Shown piece after piece: positions 1 to 35,870 of a stretch of 64,000 nt of DNA. The notes below the pieces were generated by a model. That model was not told the DNA's origin and ran no database searches. It saw nothing but the letters and a program-made list of their open reading frames with translations. The stretch's first letter is position 1. Every line of letters begins with the position of its first letter. The translations under genes and the position numbers were made by a program. This DNA is from Colius striatus. Taxonomy: Eukaryota; Chordata; Aves; Coliiformes; Coliidae. Where the stretch lies: assembly GCF_028858725.1 (NCBI RefSeq), contig NC_084769.1, positions 7,503,501 to 7,567,500 of the forward strand, written 5' to 3'.

Positions 1-165
1 CTAGTCCAACCCCCCTGCCAGAGCAGGATCACCTAGAGTAGGTCACACAGGAACTGGTCAGGTGGGTTTGGAATGTCTGCAAAAAAGGAGCCTCCACAAC
101 CCATCTGGAGAGCTCGTTCTAGTGCTCCCTCACAGTAAAGAAGTTTTTCCTCAACATTATGCCAG
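1..165 (-). mobile_element. CR1 LINE 3' fragment, cut by window edge
   Basis: This is the reverse complement of a CR1 3' end. It has the phrases seen in the other copies here: the CCAACCCCCCTGCCAGAGCAGG block, the GGTCACACAGGAACT block and the 'GTGCTCCCTCACA' block. The true 3' tail lies left of position 1. The right edge is approximate because the sequence decays after about 160. It sits in a DARS1 intron. Confidence 0.8.
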
Positions 166-3100
166 TGCAAACGAGACAAATCTGAAAAATTTTACTCCAA
201 ATGTAGATAAAGAAGAATCTCCAAAATCTTTGGAAGGTTGTAGTGGCACATAAAACTTGTGAGGTCATCATTTGATTCCACTGCACGTTGACAGTTGCAG
301 TTCTTTAGAAGCTTATCTCAAATGTCTTGTTGGCTGTTTAATTCTTACAAGGAGACTGCAGTATCACAAATTCCCAACAGTTACCCTTGTTGGCAGTCTC
401 TGAATTGAGCAGGCACTGAAACTCATATGCCTTTGGTAGAGAGAAGAGTGGTCTTGTCAGATCTAATTTGAGGTTTGGAGAATTGCTGCTTGTTCTTTTC
501 CTTGGTCTGAGGTTAAATAAAAAACTTCAGTGTCCAGATCTGTGAATTTAGGTGCTTTCATAAATACTATTTTTTAAGCATAATTTATTATTATAGATGG
601 GATTAGGAAGACAAAGTCTTTGCTTTGCATCCTCACTAAAGCCAGGAGGAGTTTAATGTACTGCTTTGGTGTACTGTTCTTAGCTGAGAACTCTGTTAGT
701 TATTGACTGGTTGTGTTTCTGTGCAGACTTTCAAGTCAGACCAAATAATTGCTTTCACATTGGGTTTAGCAACCATTTTTCTAGGACTGTATGACTTAGG
801 ACTGTACTTACCTGCTCTGGCATGAAACTGGTGTTGGTTTCATCAGAAGGATATAAGATGCATTGTTACTATCCTACTTTAGATAAATGTAACACCTTTT
901 GGCTCTTAGCATTTTTAGAAATTTGTCTAGTTTATCAAAAACTGTATCAGCAAACCCAGATGTGACTGTTGAAATTGTCTTCTCTTCAAAAATCTCCTTC
1001 ATCTCTCCATCGTCTTCCATAAGTCATGGAGAACAGGAGAGATGCCTCAGGACTAGAGGAAAACAAATGTCACTCCAATCTTCAAAAAGGCAAGGAGGAG
1101 CCAGGTAATAACAGACTGGTCAGCCTCATCTTCATCCCTGGAAGGGTGACGGAACGACTTATTCTGGGTACTGTCTCCAGGCATTTAAAGGACAAGAGAG
1201 TGATTAGGAGCAGTCAGCTTGGCTTTAGCAAGGGGAAGTCATGTTTGACCACCCTTGTAGCGTTTTATGAAGATGTAACCAGGTGGATAGATGGTGATAG
1301 TGCGGTGGATGTGGTTTTATCTCAATTTCAGGAAAGCGTTTTACACCGTCTCCCACAGCATCCTGGCAGCAAAACTGAGAAAGAATGGGCTAGATTATCA
1401 GGTACTGAGGTGGATTGTTAACTGGTTGAAGGGAAGAAGGCAGAGAGTAGTGATCAATGGGGCAGGGTCTAGTCTGAGGCCTGTGTCTAGCAGAGTCTCT
1501 CAGGGGTCAGTGCTGGGACCAGTACTATTCAATATATTCATTAATGACCTTGATGAGGGAACAGAGGCACTGTCAGCAAGTTTGCTGATGATACTAAACT
1601 GAGGGGAATGACTGACACCCCAGAAGGCTGTGCTGCCATTCAGCGAGACCTGGACAGGCCGGAGAGTTGGGCAGGGAGAAATCTAATGAAATACAACAAG
1701 GCCAAGTGTAGAGTCTTGCATCTGGGAAATAATAACTCCATGTACCAGTACAGGTTGGGGAAAGAATGCTTAGAGAGTAGTGTAGGGGAAAGAGACCTGG
1801 GGGTCGTGGTGGACAGCAGGATGAGCATGAGCCAGCAATGTGCCCTCACAGCCAAGATGGCCAATGGCATCCTGGGGTGGATTAGAAGGGCTGTCTGTGG
1901 GCAGCAGGTTAAGAGAGGTTCTCCTCCCCTCTACTCTGCCCTTGTGAGACTGCATCTGGAATATTGTGTCCAGTTCTGGGCCTCTGAGTTTGAGAAGGAC
2001 AGGGAGCTGCTGGAGAGAGTTCAGCACAGGGCCACCAAGACGATGGAGTAGGACATCTCCCTTCTGATGAAAGGCTGAGGGAGCTGCGGCTCTTCAGTGT
2101 GGAGGAGATTGAGGGGTGACCTCATGAATGTTTACAAATATGTAAAGGATGGGTTCCAGGAGGATGGAGCCAGGCTTTTCTCAGTAATGGCCAATGATAG
2201 GAGAAGGGGCAACGGGTATAAACTGGAACACAAGAGGTTCCAAAGAAATACAAGGAAGAATTTCTTCACTGTTCAGGTGAGGGAGCACTGGCAGGGGCTG
2301 CCCAGATGGGTTGTGGAGTCTCTGTCTCTGGGGACATTCCAAACCCACCTGGATGAGTTCCTGTGTGACCTGCTCTAGGTGGTCCTGCTCTGGCAGGGGA
2401 GTTGGACTGAATGATCTTTCGAGGTCCCTTCCAGCCCTTAAGATTCTGTGAAAATGACTTTTACCTTCAAAGTACGGGATGGTTAAGAAAAAAAATCCCT
2501 TTGAATAACCTGGTCCTTTGATGTAACACTGCCAAATTATGCCCAGAACCCTGGCAAAGTCTTAGTATATATCTGGTTCAGGCAGACTGGTGTAAAAGAG
2601 GTGAAAATGTTTGAGGGTACTTTTGTAACTGTTGCTCAAAACCTCATTTCCTTCATTTTGAAAGTGGTGGGAGTAGAGGCTGTGGTTAGCGCTATCAGAC
2701 AGTGAGAGCTGCTGGCTGTTATTTACTAGTCTCAGCACTTACACTCCTGAGACGTTTCATTGGTCAGCTAAAATTGTAAATAACTCCAAATGACTACAGG
2801 TCTGCAGTATTATCACAGTCTTCTTGTTTGGTTTTTCAGTCAGGTGATATCTTTACCTTGCAGACATGATGGATACAGCTTTATTTCAACACGTACCGCC
2901 TGACAGTCTGAATTTCAATGCCTATGTCATTTGTTTTGGTTGGGCTTTTTTTTTTTTGTCTTGTGGTTTGGTAGGAGTCATGTGAAAAAGCCCACAAGGT
3001 TCTTCTTAGCCTAACTGAGAAGTTGGGTACCTTTCAGAAAGAAGTAAACAGTGCTGTGACGCAGATTGTCGTAAAGAACTCTTCTCTTAGTTGTTTGCAA

Positions 3101-3964
3101 GAGTTCGTTAGGTTTTATATACACTTCTAAGTTGGTAACTGTCACGTTTTAAACGCTGCAGGCACAAAATCAGATATGGGTTCAGTGTTGACGTGTTGCA
3201 GTGTTTTCAGCCTTCACTGAGGTGGTTTTGTTTCTTCACGCTGAAGCCCGAGAGTGTTACAAGAACATTTAGTGTAGGTATTTGCTAACCAGATCAGTAC
3301 CTTAACCGTGTCATCATGCATGTAAACAAAAAGAAGATGATCAATTCAGCTAAATCTACTTTTTGAGTAAATTTTAAAAGACAGAGAACTGCAATTAGTA
3401 TGGTCAGGTGTTATGTGGACTGTTTTAAATGCTGGGAGTTTAGACCTTGGTTTTGGGATATCTTTGTGGCAGTGTTGTACATGGGTAACTTGTGGCTGTG
3501 TATATACATGAAAAATGTTGTATTTGGTAGGCTTTAATGGACACACACATTTCTAAGTCATCGAGGGCTTTGCTTTTATCATGCACTGCATATTACTGCA
3601 GCTGTTCTAGTTCAATGTGCTGAAAGCTTTTTAATAGGTTTAGTGGTTTTAATCAATTTCTTACTATAAAGCCTTTATTTGCAGAAGCACATTGCATAAA
3701 TCAGTGATTCTTTCAATGCGGAATTGACCACAGTGCCTCCTTTATAACTGAGTATGTCATAAATTGAAATGAGAGTTTCTCTTGTTTCCTTTGCTATTTC
3801 TTTTTGTATAATAAACAATTACCCATTTGCACTTTTCACTGTTTAGGCAAATACAATAACAAAATGTTGCTAAGAGAAGAGATTCATCCCTCCAGCTGTC
3901 CAGAAAAAGTAACAGAGTCAGGAAAAACTAACTTAGGATTCATTATGTTATCTTCTTCTTATAG
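166..3964. other. DARS1 intron sequence (3' part of a long intron)
   Basis: I find no DARS1 exon here. The residues just upstream of the first visible exon (the anticodon-domain to catalytic-core linker ending in ...IDLR) should be encoded on an exon left of the window. Apart from the CR1 at about 1020-2454, the stretch is AT-rich intron with no coding signal. It ends in a good acceptor (pyrimidine tract TTATCTTCTTCTTATAG, AG at 3963-3964). A poly-T run lies at about 2946-2957. Confidence 0.7.
1020..2454 (+). mobile_element. CR1 LINE, 5'-truncated, reverse transcriptase fragment and 3' UTR
   Basis: The element encodes broken pieces of the CR1 ORF2 reverse transcriptase. Visible motifs include a degenerate LNFRKAF, the block [20 protein letters not shown], and the catalytic FADDTKL, which is reached only after a frame change near 1580. 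The C-terminal '[10 protein letters not shown]'-type block is degraded (about 2080-2100). At least three frame changes (near 1300, 1580-1600 and 2050-2095) show it is dead. It ends with the usual CR1 tail 'GGTCCCTTCCAGCCCTTAAG' and a single ATTCTGTGA. It lies in the DARS1 intron in the gene's own orientation. Confidence 0.9.
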
Positions 3965-13587
<9,623 letters not shown>

Positions 13588-14122
13588 GCTGCTTTGGGAA
13601 GTCTGAGATCATTTGCAGATATGATACAATTGCAAGCATATCCCCTGCTACTGATGAACCTGTATTGATCTGAGCATTATAGTATGCAAGTAAAAAACAC
13701 CACAAAAGATCTCATGTACTGAAGTGCCACAATGATTTTTTTTTTTATCCTTAGCTTTTTATTCAAAAGAAACTATATTAACAGATCAAGACTCTTTGTA
13801 TTGGCAGCTGTGGATATTTTTAATGAAAATGTGATACTTGGAGTTAGTGTTCCAGTGTCACATTGAATTGTATCATGTTTCTAAACATTTTAATAAATTA
13901 TGCAATAAAAATTCTGCATTTTTAACTTCTGTCAGCAAGATGGAATATTCTGAAATACAGAACTGGCTGAAAGCTAAAATAACTGGATGCATGCAATTTA
14001 AAAACCAGGAGGAAACCAGCCAGTTGTTAATTTACATGAGTGTCAGGTAGTGAAGCAGGTGAGAAAAACAACATTCTTAACAAATGTCTTCATATGAAAT
14101 TGTGAAAATAGACTGCAATAAA
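13588..14122 (+). other. DARS1: DARS1 3' UTR with candidate poly(A) signals
   Basis: This is non-coding sequence after the TGA at 13585-13587. Exact AATAAA hexamers lie at 13892-13897 and 13904-13909, with a third at 14117-14122. The first pair, about 310 bp past the stop, is the likeliest main site. The actual end needs transcript data. Confidence 0.65.
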
Positions 14123-17100
14123 TCTCACAAAGTAAAACAGATGCAATATCTGTCTTTTTGGTTTGTGATACCCTCCATAAGGATTGGTTTGGGGTTTATT
14201 TTTAATGATGCAATAACTGCCTAAAGTTTAAACTTTTCTGTCTTCTTCCTTTTTTTTTTCTTGGAAGTTGTATACAAGCCATAGGCCTGTTCTTTATGTA
14301 ATGTTACTATTTGAGAATGGCTAGAAGGTTACACACACACATGGAATACACAAGGGATATATGTCATACCTGTAGAAAATAATGCCAGTGAAAGAAAAGC
14401 AAATCATGTACAGTGACCTATTTCAAGGTTGGTTTTTATTTAATTTATAAATGCTGTGAACAGCCCAGCTGTGGCACATTTAGAGAAATTAAGTGCTTCT
14501 GTAATTCAAAGTACTTCTAAAATTCTTACTAGACATCCCTTTTCTCAAATGAATCACTCACTTGAACCTCCTCAACTGGCACCGCTGCGCAAAGCTACTT
14601 CTGTTCCCCCACCTCCCACCCCAAAGGATGTTCCTTGCATGTGGAGAGGAACCAGTGTTTCTGAAACTTCCTTTTACAGACTGCATCTAATAGTTGTTTT
14701 TCAAATTTAAAACACTTCTCTAAGTGCAAAGGATTAAATTCCTTACTTGGGCTGTGCAATAGGGTTACTCTACCACTTATACATCTTTAATTCCTGACTT
14801 AATTTTTATTAGCATATTACATGATAAAGCTTTCAATAGGAGGTATAGTTTAGACAGTCTGTGTTATTGTTGCTACCTTGGTTTTTAAATGTCAGGGAAG
14901 TCACATATCGGTTTGGCTACAAAAAGGTCAGTGAGGCTGAGTAGAAATTGTGTAGAATTCCACAAAAGGGCAAATCATCCTTTGCAGCTGCCATTGAACA
15001 AGACTTGATTTTAATGTTTTGTGACAAGCGTTCTCCATTAGAAAACAATCACACTAAAGGTCAGTTAGGGAAAGTACTGGAAATGTGAAAGTTAAACTTT
15101 GTTCAGAAGTCACACCATTGGAGGAATAACATACTTTGCATCTTTGCTTCTGAGTCTGTAGTAATTAGTTTACACCGTGGAATCTTCCCCAAATTATTCA
15201 CTTTAAAATCTTAGTGTACCCAGTTGTACTTAACAAAGCTAAGTGGATGATAAACACAGCTTACCATCACAGACTTCGTACTGATGAATCCAACTTTCAA
15301 AACAGTTGTTTATTCAGCTAAGCTCAATTGGAATTAATTGCCTTTGTTCATATGGAACTACTAATGTACTCTACATCAGAAGTGCATCTTTCTAACAAGG
15401 GGCAAAATTACTGGCTTGCATTTTAAGCCAACAAAAAATACTCCAAGAATTATGTTTCTTGGTCTAGATGTAGCAGCAAATAAATGCTTGTAACAACTGT
15501 GCTTATCCCACTTCTGAAGAGTTACTCAAGCTCATGTTGTAGTTTAATTTTTTCACAATAGCTGCACAAGAACAAGAATTCAGATGGAGCCCCGATTCCT
15601 TTGCATGCAGAGACCTTTGATGGAGTTCTTCTTAGATAACTGAAAATGATTACAATCATAAATCAAAATGCATTTGTCCTGAGTGTAAACTTAACAGGAT
15701 ACTTTGGTGGGAGCTGCACACTGTAAAAACTGATTTTGAACGTAGCAAACAGTAATTTCAGAACTTGGTTGCTTTGAATAGGTAGCAACTCTGCTTTGGT
15801 AGTTCTGGAAAAGTAAACCTGTATAGTCCTTTCTTTTCAGTAACTTGCTGGAAATTGAGCATTTCACATGGAGTACACATTGCTGCTTCTCCACGAGTCA
15901 AAATGGTTTTATTTCCTTTCATAATATACAGATGGTAATTAGAAGTGTTTAATGTTTTAAAAGGAAGCTTAAAGGATACAGGTAAGGAATAGCCAGGGAG
16001 TCATCTGCTCAAAACAAACATAAAGCTTCATTTTGCTTCTGAAGTTTAACTACAGCATTTCCCTGTGAAAACCCATCTGTGCTCCCTGAGCTGTCCAAAT
16101 CTGCCCAGCAGGAAAGGAGGACTCAGGCTGTTCTTTTGGAAGTCCAGGACAGTTTCCCCATGGCTGCACACACGGTCAGGGTGAAGCCCAGTGAGCAGCT
16201 GAACACCACAAAGCTGCTTGCTCCTTGCCCAGTGGGCCAGGGGAAAAAAGTAAAAGCAGGAATACTTTGTGCCAGGCCAGTCGATTCCAGGTGTGCTGGA
16301 CTCTCCTCCACATGAAAGCAAACTGTGGCCTGCACTCCGTTGCCAAAGGGAACGGGGAGAAGGCATGGGCAATATCTGTTGTGGCACAGCACTTGGCTGT
16401 CTTGGACTCCAGTTCATACTGGGGTCCCACCACAAACCATATGTTGGCATGACTACTCTAGCCACGAGAGTTCCCTATTAATCTCCACCCCATACACCCT
16501 GCAGCCAGGAGCATATTCCTGTGTGCCAAAAAGAGAAAGCCTGGCAAAAGGAGAGACAGCACTCAAAAAACTTTTTAACTATGTGCCAAAACACAGTCAT
16601 CTGCATTAAAATACCACCAGTTTTCAGACTAACACAGCTAGAACCTGTACTCTGACCTCTACAGTAAAAAGTGAGCAAACGGTGTAGTGTTGAATCTTAT
16701 TACACCCAAAAGCCCCAAATTCCTGGGCAGCCTCTACCAATTTGCAATTAAGACTGGTCTCTATCCAGGACACGGCAAGTGCACCGTAACATGAAGTAAC
16801 AGTACTGCAGGATGCTTGTGCTGCTATTTAGAAGTGTTTCAGAACTGAAAAAGAGCTCTTAGCTGCCTTAATTTCAACAAAAGTGCTACTTTAGACAGAG
16901 ATTAATGACTTTGCAGGTGACAGGGCAATGCTAAGCAATTTTTCATAGACACTGAAACGGTTCCTGCTGACTGGCAGTAACGGCTGTCAGCCATGGCATC
17001 CCTTGGCAAACATTACCGCCTACCATCCAGAAACGAAATGGTACAAACACATAGCCAAGTGTCTAAACTAAAGCCTGACTCTCACCTGGTTTAATTTACA

Positions 17101-17359
17101 CCCTTTTCACCTGAGACTTGTCTTTTTGCAGCTGGAGGTGCAGTCTGCATCTACTCACCACTCGCTCAGCAGCTCCCCGGAGCTGTTTTAACTCCAGTTA
17201 CTGCAGCTGCTCTGTTTCTCCGGGAAACCAGGTAGAGCTGCAGCGAGAGACTGTGCTGAGTCAACCCACAGCAGACACCTCCATGCTTACGAGGCACATT
17301 AAGTTCTCCTCAGCATTTACAAGCTTACTGACAAAACCAGTCCACCAAGCTAAGCACAA
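14123..17359. other. DARS1-MCM6 intergenic region
   Basis: I see no gene here. Short open frames exist (for example around 16046-16465 on both strands), but they have no start context, splice partner or recognisable homology. I see no clear CR1 or LTR either, so this is the longest repeat-poor stretch in the window. The right end grades into the MCM6 CpG-rich promoter. Confidence 0.6.
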
Positions 17360-17743
17360 GGCCGAGGAGCGCCGCGCTGCCAGCAGCGGCCAGGGCTAGT
17401 CCCGACGCGGCCCGATACTTCCCGGCTGCCTTCAAGGCGAGTGGGGAACCTCCCCCGCCCCGCTACCCCCTCCCTCACGGGGTCCCGCAGCAGCCTCCCC
17501 TGCGTGGGCCGGGAACGCGCCTCTTGCCGCGGCACCGCGCGCCCGCCGGCGCCACGAGCCCCGCCCCCAACCTTTGGCGCGAAAATGCCCGCGAGGGAGG
17601 CGGGAGGACGAGCGGCGGCGGGGCGGGGCCCGGCGGGCGGCGGCCGCTGATTGGGCGGCGCGGCGCCACGGCTGCGCACGTGGGGCGCGCTGTGGCGCGA
17701 ACCGGTCGGGGGCCGGTGAGGCGGCGGTTGGGAGGCGGCCGGC
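17360..17743 (+). promoter_or_regulatory. MCM6: MCM6 CpG-island promoter and 5' UTR
   Basis: GC and CpG content rise sharply from about 17360 and stay high past exon 1. No TATA box is seen. Candidate elements read directly: E2F site TTTGGCGCGAAA at 17573-17584 (near-palindromic), a second GGCGCGAA at 17694-17701, inverted CCAAT (ATTGG) at 17650-17654, canonical E-box CACGTG at 17677-17682, and GC box GGGGCGGGGC at 17620-17629. E2F control of MCM genes at G1/S is established knowledge; that these particular sites are used is inference. The transcription start is not determinable by eye. Confidence 0.75.
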
Positions 17744-32083
<14,340 letters not shown>

Positions 32084-32490
32084 GGGCTGACTGTAAAGCT
32101 GACCAGTTACACATTGGAAAACACATTCTTCTCTTGCCAGGATTGTTGTGTAGCCAACATCTTAAGTTCCTACAAGTGCTTTGCTGTGGGACATGCCAGT
32201 GTGCCAATGTTAGTAGTATATGATTGCTCATTGGCACTGAGCGTGCCTGGGAAGCTTTTAAACAACAGACTTGTGTATTAGTTTGGTTGTTAATTCTGGG
32301 TTTCAGTGCCATCAGGCAGATGCAGAGGAGAATCAATTCAATAGCTCTTTTCATCATCAAGCTATGTAGATGCTTCTGTGAGAGGGATTTTGCATTGTTC
32401 TGTTGTATTTAGTGAACTTCTTATGCGACAGGTTTTCACTGGTTTTCTTAGTAACATAAAATAAAAGATCATTAAATGTTTGGAGATGCC
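32084..32490 (+). other. MCM6: MCM6 3' UTR and poly(A) signal
   Basis: This is non-coding sequence after the TAA at 32081-32083. An exact AATAAA at 32460-32465, in a short ATAAAATAAAA context, is followed by G/T-rich DNA (GGGGGTGGATTTGTTGT). That predicts a 3' UTR of about 400 nt. Confidence 0.75.
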
Positions 32491-33239
32491 TGGGGGTGGA
32501 TTTGTTGTCACTTGGATGTGGAATTGCTATTTTCTATGCCTGTGCTTTTGAGGCTGAAAAAAATAGTGCTCTAAATACTCAATGTCTCAAAGCTTACATT
32601 TCCTGGATGACAGATGCTAGTTTTTAAGAAGCCTTTTTAACTTCCAGTAATGGATATTGAGAAACTCTGACTGCTTCTCTTTCTTTTTAGATGGACTAAA
32701 GATGTGTATGCCTCTCTGCATGTGTAACATAGAAAATAGCCAAGCCCAAGGCAAGGCTTTAAGTCAGGAGGTCAGACACACACATGCTGATGAAAGTCTA
32801 GACTTGTAAGTGGATTGAAAACTGCCATCATTTGTGAGAGATTTTTAAGACTGTATTTGTAAACTTGTTTATAGATTTTTCTATAAGGAAATTTCACTCA
32901 CATTTCTATTCTCAATTATTTGCTGTATGCTATGGGATTATTAAATAATCTAGTAAGAATTGAAAATACTTGAATGTTTTTCTTGTCAGCCTGAGAGCAG
33001 CATTTGTAAAAACATGAAAGATACCTAAGGTATGTATTTTAAGTTTAAATAGTGGGAAATAACTGTTTCCAAAGTAGGTCCAGAAATCTAGTTGGTTTGT
33101 AAGACAGTTGTTTTGTTTTCTTAGTCTCTCCCACCTTTGGAGAGATATGCCCTTGGTCTGACTAAGCATATCATTAAGGATAACAGATTTAAGGAATGGA
33201 AGGAATCATAATAACATCACCACACCACTGGACACTAAC

Positions 33240-34461
33240 TTGAGCTGCAGCAGCTGCTCTCCACAAATTTTTACTGAACAGCATAACCAGTGGCTGGATG
33301 AGGGGAGAGCAGCGGATGTCATCTACCCTGACTTCAGCAAGGCTTTTGACACTGTCTCCCACAGCATCCTCATCAGAAAGCTCAGGCAGTGTGGCTTGGA
33401 TGAGTGGACAGTGAGGTGGATCGAGAGCTGGCTGAATGACAGAGCCCAGAGGGTGGTGATCAATGGCACAGAGTCGAGATGGAGGCCTGTGGCCAGTGGA
33501 GTTCCACAGGGATCGATTCTGGGGCCAGTCTTGTTCAACATCTTCATCAGCCACCTGGATGAGGGGACAGAGTGTACCCTCAGCAAGTTCCCTGATGACA
33601 CCAAACTGGGAGCACTGGCTGATTCCCCAGAGGCTGTGCTGCCATTCAACGGGATCTCAACCGGCCTGAGAGTTGGGCAGAGAGGAACCTCATGAGGTTC
33701 AACAAGGACAAGTGCAGAGTCCTGCATCTGGGAAGGAACAACCCCATGCACCAGGACAGGCTGGGGATTGACCTGCTGGAGAGCAGCCCTGCAGAGAGAG
33801 ACCTGGGAGTGTTGGTTGGTAATAAACTAACCATGAGCCAGCAATGTGCCCTCGTGGCCAAGAAGGCCAATGGCATCCTGGGATGCATCAAGAAGAGTGT
33901 GGGCAGCAGGTCGAGGGAGGTTCTTCTCCCTGTCTACTCTGCTCTGGTGAGGCCACATCTGGAGTCCTGTGTCCAGTTCTGGGCTGCAGCTCAAGAGGGA
34001 CAGGGAACTTCTGGAGAGAGTCCGGCACAGGGCCACCAAGATGATCAGGGGACTGGAGCATCTTCCTTATGAGGAAAGGCTGCGGGAACTGGGGCTGTTT
34101 AGTCTGGAGGAGACTGAGGGGGATCTCATTAATAGTTACAAATATCTAAATGGTGAGTATCAGGAGGTTGAGGCAGCACTTTTTTCTGTAGTAGCTAAGC
34201 AACAGGACAAGGGGTAATGGGATGAAGCTGGAACACAAGAAGTTCCACTTAAACATAAGAAAGAGCTATTTCACCGTTGAGGTGAGGGAGCCCTGGCACA
34301 GGCTGCCCAGAGGGGTTGTGGAGCCTCCTTCCTTGGAGGTCTTCAAAACCCGCCTGGACACATTTCTGTGTGACCTGATCTAGGTGAACCTGCTTCTGCA
34401 GGGGGGTTGGACTGGATGATCTCTAAAGGTCCCTCCCAACCCCTACCATTCTATGATTCTA
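33240..34461 (+). mobile_element. CR1 LINE, long 5'-truncated copy with RT fragment
   Basis: About 1.2 kb in sense orientation. It encodes the RT blocks [20 protein letters not shown] and [20 protein letters not shown], then [11 protein letters not shown], where the catalytic segment reads PDD rather than ADD. Frame breaks follow near 33690 and 33960-34070. The C-terminal block '[20 protein letters not shown]' and the 3' UTR are present, ending in ATTCTATGATTCT at 34449-34461. It is non-autonomous and inactive. Confidence 0.95.
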
Positions 34462-34571
34462 ACATTTCATTAAAAACTGCCACCCACCTGTGACAACAGT
34501 CTCATGTTACTCCATGTCATTCATTTACTTTCAAAATAAGGACAGGAAGATGTTTATACTTCATTGTGTTT

Positions 34572-34584
34572 CCCCCCCCCCCCC
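34572..34584. repeat. Poly-C homopolymer (13 C)
   Basis: An uninterrupted run of 13 C is visible. Such runs are prone to length error in sequencing and to slippage. Confidence 0.9.
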
Positions 34585-35760
34585 AACCTTTGGTTTGATA
34601 ATATTCTTTTTATTGGAGAAAGTATTTGTTTTGTTCTCTGCTTCCCTTTCCCTGGTTCTGTCAGCTTCATGGGCTCAGAAAGGTGTTTGCCTGTGGAGTT
34701 AACACTGCTCTACTGAAAAATAAGCAGGAGGTGGTGCTGTAAAGTTTCTCTTCAAACAGCAGGAGAAAGAAAACAAAAGTTGTTCAGAACAGTAAGCACA
34801 GTGTTTCTGCAGGATTTTCACAGCTTCCTAGAAAGAAATTGGTCACTTGGGAATCAAGCAAGGTCAAAGTACACAAATTACAATCCCTGTGGAAGCTGTG
34901 AGATTCTTTGAATAACAGCAAACGTTGCAAAGGCATTTTGTACTGTAACTTGATGTTGCTTGACAGAGCAGTAGATTACTCAGGTGATTCCAGGGCTGTC
35001 TCAGACAAAAAAGCTGGTTGTTACAGCATATAAACTCAGAGATGAAACAGATTTTTCCATGTAGTTGTGTAGAGTTTTGTGTTTAGTTGATTTAAACGTG
35101 TTCTATATTTAGGCAACAAATGTTCTCAGCTCTTTAGTTTTGCTGTGTTTGAATGTGGAAGAGTTGAATTCTCTCTTCCCTGCAGCAGTTCAGGTGATCT
35201 GTATGTGTTCACCCTGCTGAGAGAGCATGTATTTTCAAGGCTGAAGGAAGGAGTACATTGGAAAGCAATAAGATTATATTCAAATTCCTTGATGTTATCA
35301 GAAATGAGGACTCAGATTGTTCCTGCTGCTGCCTGAATTCATGACATGGCTACTTTTCCAAGTGGGTAAGATGCCAGAATTCAGATTTCCTTTATGCACC
35401 CAAGAAATGGAGCACAAATGTGCCTCTAGCTGTCCTGCATACCTTGAACTATGGTGGCACCCAGCCCTAGCAATGCAGATAATTGCTCTTATTTTGTGCA
35501 TCCATAGCTCTGCCGGGTTTCCTCTTAAGCCAAAGTAAAAGGCCGAGAGGAAATGAAAAGCATTGTCCACTTCTTTTATCTTCCTCTGAAATAAAGACAG
35601 TATCAGTAAATGTCAGTTGATGTCCAAGCATAAAGGGAAACCTGAGCATCTTAGAAAATGTTTCCACAAGACCTTTTTCCAGCTAATTGAGTGGTTTTTG
35701 TGTTTGTCTCTTTGTTTGTTCATCTGTTGATTGCAAGTCCTCGTTTGTTATCATCCTAGT

Positions 35761-35870
35761 GTCAGCCAGTTCTGGGTATGTTTATCTGTGTAATAGATAA
35801 TTTCAGTTAAATATTACTTCTACTGCAATATAAGTAGCATGGATTAGCTGTTTGAGAAGCCAGGCCAGAA
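35761..35870 (+). promoter_or_regulatory. LCT: LCT proximal promoter and short 5' UTR
   Basis: Within 100 bp of the start codon lie TTATCT (inverted GATA site) at 35782-35787, AGATAA (GATA) at 35795-35800, GTTAAATATTACT at 35806-35818 (10 of 12 fixed positions of the HNF1 palindrome), and TATAAG at 35829-35834. A TATA at that place predicts a start about 25-30 bp downstream and a 5' UTR of only about 10-15 nt. Mammalian LCT promoters are known to be driven by HNF1-alpha, GATA and CDX2 factors close to a TATA box. Use of these sites in this species is inference. Confidence 0.65.

Larger units (their letters stand above)
32491..35760. other. MCM6-LCT intergenic region
   Basis: This holds the CR1 at 33240-34461 and a C homopolymer at 34572-34584. 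The rest (32491-33239 and 34585-35760) is AT-rich DNA with no gene I can recognise. Distal LCT regulatory elements could lie here, but none is identifiable by eye. Confidence 0.6.

Noticed and set aside
1026-2378. Reverse transcriptase-like frames as a possible host gene
   Set aside because: These are CR1 LINE fragments with several frame breaks and the CR1 3' tail, not a domesticated gene.
16046-16609. Overlapping open frames on both strands in the DARS1-MCM6 gap
   Set aside because: Up to 139 codons but open in several frames at once, with no splice partner, no promoter and no motif. A lncRNA cannot be excluded from sequence alone.
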